From assembly GCA_033855775.1 (NCBI GenBank), contig JAWVFT010000092.1, positions 1 to 41,218 of the forward strand: DNA of 41,218 nt. Direction: 5' to 3'. Below, one piece after another: positions 32,315-39,866 of this stretch (positions within the stretch are counted from its first letter, which is position 1; each line of letters opens with the position of its first letter). Origin of the DNA: DASVTR01 sp033855775 (GTDB lineage: Bacteria; Acidobacteriota; Blastocatellia; Pyrinomonadales; Pyrinomonadaceae). A program made the position numbers and the translations under genes. The notes under the pieces were generated by a model. It made no database searches. It was not told the DNA's origin and saw only the letters and a program-made list of their open reading frames with translations.

Positions 32315-33055
32315 CTAAACTACAGATGCGTTTTCCCGGTCGTGTTCGAGGCCGAGTTCCGTCAGGATGCGATGCACAGCGCTGACGACTTGCGGGTGCG
32401 TCGGGTCGCGCGGGCGTTCCAACTCAAGGCTCAGTTCGCAACGGATAACGGTTGGTCGCTCCGAGAGAACGATAACGCGGTCGGCCAGTTGCGCGGCCTC
32501 TTCGATGTCGTGCGTGACGAGGACGACGGTGCGCGGGCGTTCCTTGAGCAGCCGCGCCAACTCGCGCCGCAGCCGCAAGCGCGTCAGATAGTCGAGGGAC
32601 GAGAACGGCTCGTCCAAGAGCAACGTGTCCGCTTCGCCCGCCAGCGAGCGCGCCAACTCGACGCGCTGCCGCATCCCGCCCGACAACTGGTGCGGATAGT
32701 GTTGCTCGAAACCCTTGAGCTTGATGAGCGACACCATCTCTTCCAACTGTCGCTTGCGCTCCGCTTCATCTACGACCTCGCGCAAGCCCATCAGGATATT
32801 CTCCGCGACGGTTGACCACGGAAACAGTCCGTCCTGTTGATAGACCATCCGCACGCGCCCCGCGCAGACGACGCGGCCCGCGGTCGGCGCGTCAAAGCCT
32901 GAGAAGAGATTGAGCAACGTCGTCTTGCCGCAGCCCGACGGGCCGACGACGGCGACAAACTCGCCCGCCTCGACCGCGAGCGATAAAGAGCGCAGGACTT
33001 CCAGTTGCCCGAAACTGCGCGAGACGTTTTCCAGACGCAGCGGCTTATCTTTCAT
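32315..33055 (-). CDS. ABC transporter ATP-binding protein (nitrate/sulfonate/taurine type)
   Basis: A 246-aa cytoplasmic ATPase. It has Walker A GPSGCGKTT (38-46), the Q-loop VYQQDGLFPW (Gln73 or Gln74), signature LSGGMRQRVELARSL (from 124), Walker B TLLLDEPFSSLD (144-155) and the H-loop His182 (VTHD). All motifs are intact. The segment between Walker A and the Q-loop is short, as in SsuB/NrtD/TauB-like ATPases. Its start overlaps the permease stop by 11 nt, so the two are translationally coupled, and the binding-protein gene follows after 36 nt. The substrate is unknown: relatives carry sulfonates, nitrate, bicarbonate, thiamin precursors and others. Confidence 0.94.
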   Translation of the reverse strand: MKDKPLRLENVSRSFGQLEVLRSLSLAVEAGEFVAVVGPSGCGKTTLLNLFSGFDAPTAGRVVCAGRVRMVYQQDGLFPWSTVAENILMGLREVVDEAERKRQLEEMVSLIKLKGFEQHYPHQLSGGMRQRVELARSLAGEADTLLLDEPFSSLDYLTRLRLRRELARLLKERPRTVVLVTHDIEEAAQLADRVIVLSERPTVIRCELSLELERPRDPTHPQVVSAVHRILTELGLEHDRENASVV

Positions 33056-33818
33056 AACCCCAACGAAGGCTCTCGATGCGCGTCAGGCGCAGCAGAATCC
33101 TGTCAATCAAGACGCCAATCAAGCCTATGACAATCATGCCCGCCACCAGCAAATCCATCCGCAGGCCGTTGCGCGCGTCCCACACGGCAAAGCCGAGGCC
33201 GTCGCGCCCCGCTATCATCTCCGCCGCCACCACTACGACCCAGGCCAGCCCCGCCGTCACGCGCAAAGCCGTGATGACCTGCGGCGCGATGGCCGGCAGC
33301 GTCACCTGCGTCAAGAGCCGCGCGCCGCTGTAGCCGTAATTCTTCGCCACACGAAAGTAGACCGCAGGCACGCTTGCCACCGCAGCAATCGTCGCCAGCA
33401 CGATGGGAAAGAATGAGGCCATGAAGATAAGAAAGATGGCCGGAAGGTCGCCGATGCCGAACCACAGAATGGCGAACGGAATCCAAGCCAGCGGCGAGAG
33501 ATTGCGAAAGAAGTTGACGGCGGGCAGCAACGCCGTGCGCGCTCGCGCCCGTCCGCCGAGGACGAGTCCGAGCGGCAACCCTAGCCCCACGGCCAGCGCG
33601 AAGCCCGTCGTCACGCGAAACAAGGAAGCCACCACGTCGTCCAGCAAACGGCCCGTTCGCAACTCTTCAAGCAGCCCGCGCCCGACCGCCAGCGGCGACG
33701 GGAAAGCCGATTCTGGAAAGACGCGTAGCCACACCACGAGCGTCCATAACAGCAACGCCGCCAGCATCACCGCCAGCGGCAGCAGCCGCGCCTTCGGGGG
33801 AAGTTTCTCTTCAGCCAT
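33045..33818 (-). CDS. ABC transporter permease (BPD_transp_1, SsuC/TauC-like)
   Basis: A 257-aa inner-membrane permease with about six hydrophobic segments. The EAA loop that contacts the ATPase reads AKNYGYSGARLLTQVTLPAIAPQVITALRV. FPSPLAVGRGL near the N-terminus is typical of SsuC/TauC/NrtB permeases. ATG 33818 (MAEEKLPPKARLL) fits the family; the frame continues to 33884 but those 22 residues (Cys- and Arg-rich) are not family-like. No Shine-Dalgarno is obvious. It is the first gene of the ABC operon (permease, ATPase, binding protein), and a TATAAG box lies about 100 nt upstream. There are no enzyme genes in the operon to reveal the substrate. Confidence 0.93.
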   Translation of the reverse strand: MAEEKLPPKARLLPLAVMLAALLLWTLVVWLRVFPESAFPSPLAVGRGLLEELRTGRLLDDVVASLFRVTTGFALAVGLGLPLGLVLGGRARARTALLPAVNFFRNLSPLAWIPFAILWFGIGDLPAIFLIFMASFFPIVLATIAAVASVPAVYFRVAKNYGYSGARLLTQVTLPAIAPQVITALRVTAGLAWVVVVAAEMIAGRDGLGFAVWDARNGLRMDLLVAGMIVIGLIGVLIDRILLRLTRIESLRWGYER

Positions 33819-34118
33819 AGCAGCCCAAACAAAGCGAGCGCGCTGATGCTCGTCTCGACAACAAAGCCCGCACATCCCGCGCAAGACTCTACCAAGCAGC
33901 GCACGCTTGAAACGCTATCTTATAACATTGACGGAAGGAAACGATGAAGGCGGAGCGATTAGAGATTCTCTTTCATGGCTGGTTCAAGGCGGCCGTTCAT
34001 CCCGCGTCGCCGCGCTCATCGTTTGCGCCGGGGCGTTTGAGTTGACGAATCGCTTGATGTGCGCTAGAAGCATTCGAGCAGCGCATAAATATTCTAATAA
34101 CTTGGAGGCTCAACTTAA
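33819..34118. promoter_or_regulatory. Divergent intergenic region between the ABC operon and the cupin gene
   Basis: 300 nt without a gene. Rightward: TTGACG (34042-34047), 17 nt, TAGAAG (34065-34070), then GGAGG at 34104-34108 for the cupin gene; this is a good promoter candidate. Leftward: TATAAG (33919-33924) with a weak TTCATC 18 nt upstream, about 100 nt before the permease start. No shared operator was seen. Confidence 0.45.
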
Positions 34119-34496
34119 ATGGCAGAGGCAGATAATTCAACCAGCATCAGGCAGAACTTCGACAACCCGGACGAGACGCGCGCGTTTGATAAAGGGCGCG
34201 CGGAAATCGTGGAGGTCAGCGGCCTGTCTTTGATGCGCGCGACTTTCGAGCCGGGCTGGACTTGGGCTGAATGCATGAAGCCCATCGCGGGCGGCGAAAG
34301 CTGTCAGGTTTCGCATAAATGGTATGTCGTCTCCGGGCGGATGAAGATGAAAATGGACGACGGCACGGAACTGGAATGGAGAGCTGGTGACGTTGGCGTT
34401 ATTCCGGCGGGTCATGATGCATGGGTCGAAGGCGACGAGCCGTTCGTCTTTATAGATTTCGAAGGCGGCGCCACTTTCGCCAAAGCCCAAAGCTAA
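34119..34496 (+). CDS. Small cupin-domain protein
   Basis: A 125-aa single-domain cupin. The core motifs are SHKWYVVSGRMKMKMDDGTE (about 66-85) and WRAGDVGVIPAGHDAWV (about 88-104), with a closing strand EPFVFIDFEG. Only some of the usual metal ligands are present (His67 and the His in PAGHDAW), so enzymatic activity is uncertain; it may bind a small ligand. The start ATG has GGAGG at 34104-34108 (10-nt spacer). It is the first plus-strand gene of the window, divergent from the ABC operon, and ends at a strong bidirectional terminator shared with the convergent gene at 34616. A promoter with TTGACG, 17 nt, TAGAAG precedes it. The function is unknown. Confidence 0.88.
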   Translation: MAEADNSTSIRQNFDNPDETRAFDKGRAEIVEVSGLSLMRATFEPGWTWAECMKPIAGGESCQVSHKWYVVSGRMKMKMDDGTELEWRAGDVGVIPAGHDAWVEGDEPFVFIDFEGGATFAKAQS

Positions 34497-34558
34497 GCTG
34501 GCGCAGGCGCCAGAGTTGAAAGCGAAGGGCGAGACTCGCAAGCTCAAAGCTTAAGCGC

Positions 34559-34595
34559 AGAGAGGCGACGCTCTGATCGAGCGTTGCCTCTCTTT
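34559..34595. terminator. Strong bidirectional terminator between convergent genes
   Basis: AGAGAGGCGACGCTC (34559-34573) pairs over 15 bp (one G-U) with GAGCGTTGCCTCTCT (34579-34593) across a 5-nt TGATC loop, followed by TTCGTTGT. It sits 63 nt after the cupin stop and 21 nt after the stop of the convergent gene at 34616. Confidence 0.8.
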
Positions 34596-34615
34596 CGTTG
34601 TCAGTTAACGCCCGC

Positions 34616-34933
34616 TTACGCGCCGAGTGTGAGCGGCTGTTTATTCGTCTTCAGCCAATGGACGAGGAACGCCGCTGGCTTCGACTTCGGCGAACGCGGA
34701 GCGTCCTTCGTCCAGATGTTCTCGAAGTAGTCAACCGCCGCCACGCGCAGTCCCACGTCACGGCCGAGCCGCTCGCTGACGTACCACTTATGATCTTGCA
34801 CGCGCGGCCAGACGGCCCGCGCCTCTTCCGCAGAGAGCTTCACTCCCGTCAGTTTCTTAATCAAGTACTGCTCGCGCGCCGGTTCGACCGTCGCCCTTTC
34901 GACCGCGTAATCCAGTTTGAATGGAATTGGCAT
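34616..34933 (-). CDS. Small DUF4032-like protein of unknown function
   Basis: A 105-aa soluble protein. The stretch AVWPRVQDHKWYVSERLGRDVGLRVAAVDYF (about 40-70) resembles the W-x-x-S-E-x-x-G-R-D-V-G element of DUF4032 proteins, but the family's kinase-like part is absent. It is therefore either a free-standing domain or a different small family. ATG 34933 has a perfect AGGAGG at 34940-34945 (6-nt spacer), so the adjacent in-frame GTG is not the start. The C-terminus (KPAAFLVHWLKTNKQPLTLGA) has no recognisable motif. It is divergent from a LysR regulator (190 nt) and convergent with the cupin gene. The function is unknown and the family match is from memory. Confidence 0.8.
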   Translation of the reverse strand: MPIPFKLDYAVERATVEPAREQYLIKKLTGVKLSAEEARAVWPRVQDHKWYVSERLGRDVGLRVAAVDYFENIWTKDAPRSPKSKPAAFLVHWLKTNKQPLTLGA

Positions 34934-35062
34934 CACTCACCTCCTGTTTCTACTCCTGCCTTGCAGCCGCTCAGCGTGGCGGCTCGCGTTTCTTGTTTAA
35001 TGTTGTGCGAGTATGTGATGGGAATGATAACGGAGCGGCTGCCCCAATCGCCAACTCATTGT

Positions 35063-35079
35063 TATAATCCACCGGATTA
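35063..35079. promoter_or_regulatory. TATAAT box and TAATCC-acc-GGATTA palindrome in the LysR divergent region
   Basis: TATAAT (35063-35068) overlaps a perfect 6-bp-arm palindrome (35065-35070 and 35074-35079) about 45 nt before the LysR start. Overlap of a dyad with a -10 next to a divergent LysR gene suggests the regulator's own site. The -35 region is poor (TGCCCC). Confidence 0.35.
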
Positions 35080-35123
35080 GTATCATTCATGTCCAGCAGG
35101 CAGTCGGAAGATGAGGAACGAGG

Positions 35124-36095
35124 ATGGAACTCTGGCAACTGCGCACCTTCCGCGCTGTGGCGGAAACGCTCCACTTCACGCGCGCCGCCGAACGGCTGCA
35201 CCTGACGCAATCGGCGGTCAGCCATCAAATCAAGGCGCTCGAAGCGGAGCTTGGCGAGCCGCTCTTTATACGCGCCCGGAGCGGCGTGCAATTGTCGCAG
35301 GCCGGAAAGATTGCCCTCGACTACGCGCGGCGCATTCTGGACGAAGCAGACGCCTTGCGCGAACGACTGTCGGGCGACGAACAAGCATCGGTCGGTCGCG
35401 TCCGCGCAGCCGCCGCGACGCAAGCCTTCGTCCATCTCTTCGCCTCGCTCTTTGAATCTTTCATGCGCGCCCACGCGGGCGTCGAGCTATCGTTTCGCAC
35501 GACCGTCAGCACAGACCAGACCGTGACGGACATTCTCAACGGCGCGGCGGATGTCGGCTTCGCTTCCCTGCCCGTCTACTCGCCCACGTTGCAGGTGACG
35601 GAACTCTTCGAGGACGAGTTGTTCCTCGTCGTCGGGCGCGGCCACAAGCTGGCGGGCAAGAGCGAGGCGAGCGTCGCGGATATTGAGCGCGAGCGTTTCA
35701 TTCTCTTCGAGCGCGGCGCCAGCATCCGGCGCGCGACCGAAGATTTTTTCAAGCGCGTCAGCATTCGCCCCAACCTCGCGCTCGAATCCAACGACACTTA
35801 CTTCATCAAGCTGATGGTCGAGCACGGCCTCGGCATCAGCCTCTTGCCTTCATGGGCCGTGCGCGACGAAGTTCAGGCGGGCCGTCTCTCGCGGTTGCGA
35901 ATCAGCGGCCACAACTTGCGCCGCTCCGTCGCCATGCTCTCGCTCGGCAGTTTCCCTTCATCGCCGACGCGCGCCTTCCTCGCCTTCATCATCCAACACA
36001 AAGAGAGCCTCCAACGCATGGCCAAGCCGGACGCCTTTGACGATGACGCGCAGGCAATGGAACGCGACGACGCGGCGGAAAGAGAAGACGACTGA
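35124..36095 (+). CDS. LysR-family transcriptional regulator
   Basis: A 323-aa regulator. The N-terminal winged helix-turn-helix (MELWQLRTFRAVAETLHFTR, then AAERLHLTQSAVSHQIKALE) is a textbook LysR sequence. The effector-binding domain (about 90-295) follows, with DILNGAADVGFASLPV and ELFLVVGRGHKLAG. The last 25 residues (DAFDDDAQAMERDDAAERED) form an acidic tail that is unusual for the family. It is divergent from the small DUF4032-like gene. LysR proteins often control a divergent neighbour, and the shared 190-nt region holds a palindrome TAATCC-acc-GGATTA (35065-35079) beside a TATAAT box. The gene behind it starts 11 nt after its stop, so they are probably co-transcribed. The effector is unknown. 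Confidence 0.93.
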   Translation: MELWQLRTFRAVAETLHFTRAAERLHLTQSAVSHQIKALEAELGEPLFIRARSGVQLSQAGKIALDYARRILDEADALRERLSGDEQASVGRVRAAAATQAFVHLFASLFESFMRAHAGVELSFRTTVSTDQTVTDILNGAADVGFASLPVYSPTLQVTELFEDELFLVVGRGHKLAGKSEASVADIERERFILFERGASIRRATEDFFKRVSIRPNLALESNDTYFIKLMVEHGLGISLLPSWAVRDEVQAGRLSRLRISGHNLRRSVAMLSLGSFPSSPTRAFLAFIIQHKESLQRMAKPDAFDDDAQAMERDDAAEREDD

Positions 36096-36106
36096 CAAAA
36101 GAGAAG

Positions 36107-36865
36107 ATGACTGAGACAAGCGAGTTTGCCAATCAAAGAAGCGTCATTACGCATGCGGTGCTGGTCGGGCTGACGCCGCTCATTCCCGTGCCGTTCGTTG
36201 ACGATTTGGTCAAAGGCTATTTTCTAAGACGGATGACGCGCGCCCTCGCCCTCGCGCACAAGCGTCAACTGAGCGCGGAAATCGTCGCCACGCTCACAAA
36301 GGAGCGCGGCGCGAGCGGTTGCCTGCCCGGTTGTCTGGGCCAACTCTTCATCCTCCCGCTCAAGCTCATCTTTCGCAAAATCTTCTTCTTCCTCGAATGG
36401 AAACGCGCGGTTGATTTGACGAGCCACACTTATCATCAAGGCTACTTGTTGGACTACGCCCTCAGCGCGGGCTGGCTGGACGATGCGGCGCAGGCGAATC
36501 CTCAGATGAGCGCGACTGTCATCGCCGAGGCCATCGAAGAGGTCTGCCGCGAGGCTCCCATCAAGCCCGTCGAGACGGCCATCGGCGTCGCCTTCAAACA
36601 ATCGAAGAGCATGCTGCGGGCCGGGGCGAAAGTGTTGGAGCGCGCTCTACGGCAAGTGACCGGAAGGCCGGACGAGCGGCAGTTGGCGGAGGCCGTCACG
36701 GCGGTTGACGCGGAGGAAGAGAAAGAGCTTGAGGGCGTCGTCAGCCGTCTACAGAAATCAATCGGGGCGATTCCAGACGAGCACTTTCGTTATCTTCGCT
36801 CGCGGCTCGCGGCGCGCGTGCAAGCCGCCTCGCAAGCGTCGCAGGCGATTGATAAGCGCGCTTGA
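36107..36865 (+). CDS. Conserved hypothetical, possibly membrane-associated protein
   Basis: A 252-aa protein I do not recognise. Residues 14-35 (THAVLVGLTPLIPVPFVDDL) are hydrophobic with a P-x-x-P-V-P turn. A second hydrophobic stretch with a Gly/Cys/Pro-rich loop follows (CLPGCLGQLFILPLKLIFRK, then IFFFLEWKRA, about 72-101), suggesting membrane contact. The rest is charged and helical (KSMLRAGAKVLERALRQV, AEEEKELEGVVSRLQKSI), perhaps a coiled coil, ending in an Ala/Gln-rich helix. The start ATG lies 11 nt after the LysR stop with AAGAGAAG just upstream, so it belongs to the LysR transcript. No enzyme motif is visible. Confidence 0.8.
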   Translation: MTETSEFANQRSVITHAVLVGLTPLIPVPFVDDLVKGYFLRRMTRALALAHKRQLSAEIVATLTKERGASGCLPGCLGQLFILPLKLIFRKIFFFLEWKRAVDLTSHTYHQGYLLDYALSAGWLDDAAQANPQMSATVIAEAIEEVCREAPIKPVETAIGVAFKQSKSMLRAGAKVLERALRQVTGRPDERQLAEAVTAVDAEEEKELEGVVSRLQKSIGAIPDEHFRYLRSRLAARVQAASQASQAIDKRA

Positions 36866-36932
36866 AAAAGTTGCTATCCTTCATTTTCGCGTGATGGAAG
36901 ACGAGGCGAGTCGGCTGTTTAAGTCAGGACAG

Positions 36933-38288
36933 TTAGGCTGTCTCGACGGGCGCGCGTTGGGCTTCGTCGCCGAGGGCTTCTATCTCTTCGCGGATGGCGC
37001 GGCGTTCGACGAGCAGGCGATTGAAGAACCAGCGACGCTTGATGAAATAGACGAAGGCCGTTGCCCCGCCGACGAAGTTTTCCCACTCTTCGCTAAAGCG
37101 AATCGCAACCAGGCCCGACGGCGGCACGATGAGCAGCGAGCCGAGCGCCCACAGCCAGCCGAGCCGGAAGTAGCAAACGACAGCCACCGCAATCCACGTC
37201 AAGGGAAAGAGCAGCATCGCTCCCATAATCTTGAAGGTGGAAACAACGTCGTCTTCGACCTTCAACACGCCGGTCGTCAGAAATCCCGTCAGGCGATAGA
37301 CTGGATAATGTATGACCGCGCCCGTGACGGCGAACGGGAGCAGCAGCAGGAAGAAGCAGAGACGCCGGAGAAGATGCTTGACGACGGCGCGCGTCGAAGC
37401 CGGAGGCGAGAGTTCGTGCGGGTCTAGCCCGGCCTGCTTCAACTCTTCTTCGTAGCGATGCAGGCGCGAGACGAGCCGCGCGAGCCGCTCCGGTTGATGC
37501 TCGCGGTGAAAGGCGTAGCCCTCTACGAAGCGGCGGCGCAGCATCAACTCGCGTTGCAGATTCAACTCGCGCCCGCTGGCGCGTTCCTCCGCCGAGTAGA
37601 TTTTTTCCGCGCGACTGACGAGTTGCAGCGGCTCTTCGTGTTCGACGTTGAGCGTGATGTCTAGCAGGGCGTCGCGGATGCGATTCGAAAGAGCCTGCGC
37701 GGCTTCGCGCGGCGGGTCGCCGTCCTCTTCGAGCGTGACGCGCTCGACCGCGAGCGGCTCGCCGAAGTAGAGCAGCGCGGAGCTACGGAAAGATTTCTTC
37801 GCGGTGTAGTACAAGCCCGCCGGCACAATCCTGACATCCAGCCCCGCGCCCGCCGAAGCCGCGCCGAGAGCGATGCGCGCCGCGCCCGTCTTGAGCGGCT
37901 TCAAGCGCGTGTCGCTGTGCGAGACGCCTTCGGGACAGATGGCAATCGTGCCGCCGCGCGCCAGCAGAGCGCGGGCCGCCTCAAACGTCTCGCGGTTGCG
38001 CGCCGGGTCGCTGCCCTTGTCCTGCCGCCGGTAAACGGGCAGCGAATCCAGAGAGCGCACAAGCTGGCTGACCACCGGCATCCGAAAGAGCGGAGCCTTG
38101 GCGAGAAAGGAGACGTTGCGCGGGGCGAGGCAGAGCAGGAAAACAGGGTCAACCAATCCGTTCGGATGATTCAGGACGAAGACGACGGGGAGGTCTAAAG
38201 GCACGCGCTCCGCGCCCGCGACTTCGATGTGACGAAAGAAGACGCGCAAGGCCAAACGCAGAATCGCCGTGATGATTCGCCTCGTCAA
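36933..38288 (-). CDS. Glycerophosphate acyltransferase-like protein (PlsC domain, Sct1/Gpt2-like)
   Basis: A 451-aa membrane acyltransferase. The N-terminal PlsC domain has the block I motif NHPNGLVDP (His41 and Asp47, an HX5D spacing as in yeast-type Sct1/Gpt2 enzymes rather than the usual HX4D). Block III is CPEGVSHSDT (Glu120) and a FRMP/PVYRR segment lies between. It is followed by a charged helical linker (about 220-300) and several C-terminal hydrophobic segments (LCFFLLLLPFAVTGAVIHYP, LGSLLIVPPSGLVAI). It probably transfers acyl groups to glycerol-3-phosphate or a lysophospholipid. The start is TTG 38288 with AGAGGT at 38298-38303. The small gene at 38314 ends 25 nt upstream, so they may be co-transcribed. 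Confidence 0.9.
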   Translation of the reverse strand: MTRRIITAILRLALRVFFRHIEVAGAERVPLDLPVVFVLNHPNGLVDPVFLLCLAPRNVSFLAKAPLFRMPVVSQLVRSLDSLPVYRRQDKGSDPARNRETFEAARALLARGGTIAICPEGVSHSDTRLKPLKTGAARIALGAASAGAGLDVRIVPAGLYYTAKKSFRSSALLYFGEPLAVERVTLEEDGDPPREAAQALSNRIRDALLDITLNVEHEEPLQLVSRAEKIYSAEERASGRELNLQRELMLRRRFVEGYAFHREHQPERLARLVSRLHRYEEELKQAGLDPHELSPPASTRAVVKHLLRRLCFFLLLLPFAVTGAVIHYPVYRLTGFLTTGVLKVEDDVVSTFKIMGAMLLFPLTWIAVAVVCYFRLGWLWALGSLLIVPPSGLVAIRFSEEWENFVGGATAFVYFIKRRWFFNRLLVERRAIREEIEALGDEAQRAPVETA

Positions 38289-38313
38289 TGCCTGCTCACC
38301 TCTAGCACAAGAA

Positions 38314-38637
38314 TTATTGCTTTTTGACTACCAGACGATGCTCGTCCACCGAAGCGATTTTCATGACGCGGCTCGGCGCGGCGGCAGCAGAGTTGGCGTA
38401 GAAGGCCAACTCGTCGCCGTCTAGTCGCCATGTTCCGGCGCTTCTCTGCTGGCCATCAGTCGGAGCGATGCCGACATCAAGGAGCGAGCCGTCCGGGTTG
38501 AGCGTGAAAGATTTCCGACCGCGCGAGCGCGGGAAGTTATACGTTGACGGTCGAAAGATCATCAAGGTCGGCGTGTCCTCTTCGTGCGAATGCACCCAAC
38601 GTTGTTGGAGAATCGCGCTCGCGTCTTTCTCGTTCAT
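38314..38637 (-). CDS. Small hypothetical protein, lipocalin-like beta fold suspected
   Basis: A 107-aa soluble protein. ATG 38637 has GGAG at 38646-38649 (8-nt spacer). The pattern RWVHSHEEDTPTLMIFRP, TYNFPRSRGRKSFTLNPDGS, GTWRLDGDELAFY and KIASVDEHRLVVKK reads as a run of short beta-strands, like small lipocalin or 'copper-resistance NlpE-like' beta-barrels. No catalytic motif or signal peptide is present. I have seen similar small proteins described only as hypothetical, so no function is proposed. It lies between an M43 protease gene (44 nt upstream) and the acyltransferase gene (25 nt downstream) on the same strand. Confidence 0.78.
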   Translation of the reverse strand: MNEKDASAILQQRWVHSHEEDTPTLMIFRPSTYNFPRSRGRKSFTLNPDGSLLDVGIAPTDGQQRSAGTWRLDGDELAFYANSAAAAPSRVMKIASVDEHRLVVKKQ

Positions 38638-38681
38638 GGCACACGCTCCGGCTGTCGTACGGTCGGTCTAATCGGCCAGTC

Positions 38682-39632
38682 TTAAAAAGCGCTGCGCGCG
38701 CTCTTGAGCGTGGCGGCGATGCGCGCCACCTGCTGCGAGGTGAACATGAACATCGCAGCGTCGTCAACGTAGTCCATGTAGTTCATGAACATGTCGCCGT
38801 TCGGGCCGTTGTTGCAGGAGATGGACGGGAAGGCAGGCTTGCCGTAGTTGGGGCCAGCGGCGTTGGGCGTGTCGGCCACGAGGTCTGTGCCGGAGCAGTC
38901 TTCGGTGTCGCCCCAGATGTGCCGCAGGTTGAGCCAGTGGCCAATCTCGTGCGTCGCGGTGCGCCCTTTATTAAACGGCGCTTCGGCTGTGCCGCTCGTG
39001 CCGAAGGCCGTGTGCGTGACGACAACGCCGTCGGTGGCGGCGGGGCCGCCGGGAAACTGCGCGTAGCCGAGCAGGTAGTTGCCAAGCTCGCAAATCCAGA
39101 GGTTGAGATACTTGCTGCGCGGCCATGCGTTTTGCCCACCCGAAGATTTGAATTTCACGGTGTCGTCGTCAACGAACTCCGTCTTGCTCGTCTTAGTCCG
39201 CGTGATGCCACTTGTCGGCTGCCCTTTCGGGTCTTTGGTGGCGAGAGCGAACTCTACGTTGGCGTCGGCGATGAGTCCCTTCCAGACCGCAGGCGTTTTC
39301 GACTTGTCTGTGTTCCGGGCGCGAAAGTCGCGGTTCAGGATGGGAATCTGGCTTTTGATTTGCGCGTCGGAGATGTTCCCGGCGGCCTTGTTATAGACGA
39401 CGTGGACGACGACCGGAATGATGGTCGGGCCAGCCTTCGCCACGGCCGCAGCGGCGAACATCATTTGCTGCGCGGTGAACTGTTGAAGATTAAACTGTCG
39501 CTGGCGAAAGCTTGGGTCTTGTTCGAGCAAGCGGAAATGCGCTTGCATCGTTCCGCAGGTTCTGCGCGGCGGGGGCGACTTTTTCGTCGCGCTCTTCTTG
39601 ACGGATTTCTTCTTAGCGCTCTTCTTGGCCAT
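38682..39632 (-). CDS. M43-type (cytophagalysin/pappalysin-like) zinc metalloprotease with lysine-rich N-terminus
   Basis: A 316-aa metzincin. The zinc site is HEIGHWLNLRH (228-238; HExxHxxGxxH with catalytic Glu229), followed by IWGDTEDCSGTDLVADTPNA and the Met-turn region DMFMNYMDYVDDAAMFM (about 280-296). Both features are diagnostic of peptidase family M43. Relatives are normally secreted, but here the N-terminus is MAKKSAKKKSVKKSATKKSP, a histone-H1-like Lys/Ser/Ala tail with no signal peptide. The protein may stay inside the cell or use another route. Cys pairs (CSGTD...SCNNG) match family disulfides, which would favour an oxidising compartment. ATG 39632 has GGAAG about 11 nt upstream, and a TTGACT-17-TATCTT promoter lies at 39787-39815. 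Confidence 0.9.
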   Translation of the reverse strand: MAKKSAKKKSVKKSATKKSPPPRRTCGTMQAHFRLLEQDPSFRQRQFNLQQFTAQQMMFAAAAVAKAGPTIIPVVVHVVYNKAAGNISDAQIKSQIPILNRDFRARNTDKSKTPAVWKGLIADANVEFALATKDPKGQPTSGITRTKTSKTEFVDDDTVKFKSSGGQNAWPRSKYLNLWICELGNYLLGYAQFPGGPAATDGVVVTHTAFGTSGTAEAPFNKGRTATHEIGHWLNLRHIWGDTEDCSGTDLVADTPNAAGPNYGKPAFPSISCNNGPNGDMFMNYMDYVDDAAMFMFTSQQVARIAATLKSARSAF

Positions 39633-39786
39633 AGCTCTTGTTTCTTCCTTTCGTTTGGAGGGTTGCCATCATGGCTTAACGGTTAATGAAGACGCCTTGG
39701 CTTTGGCTTCGGTGACATGCGCGGGCGAGAGGCATAGCGAGGAGCAGCGCCCGTGCCAGCGCAACGCGAACGGCTCAAGCGCGAGC

Positions 39787-39815
39787 AAGATATTCCAAGC
39801 AGAGTGTCAAGTCAA
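39787..39815 (-). promoter_or_regulatory. Promoter of the M43 protease gene
   Basis: TTGACT (39810-39815), a 17-nt spacer and TATCTT (39787-39792), in the 234-nt gap behind the membrane-protein gene. The leader would be about 148 nt before ATG 39632. Nothing else is visible in that gap. Confidence 0.45.
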
Positions 39816-39866
39816 ATATTTGCCGCCTTGCCGGAAGCCCGCGCGAACTTCGTCGCCGCTTTCTCA

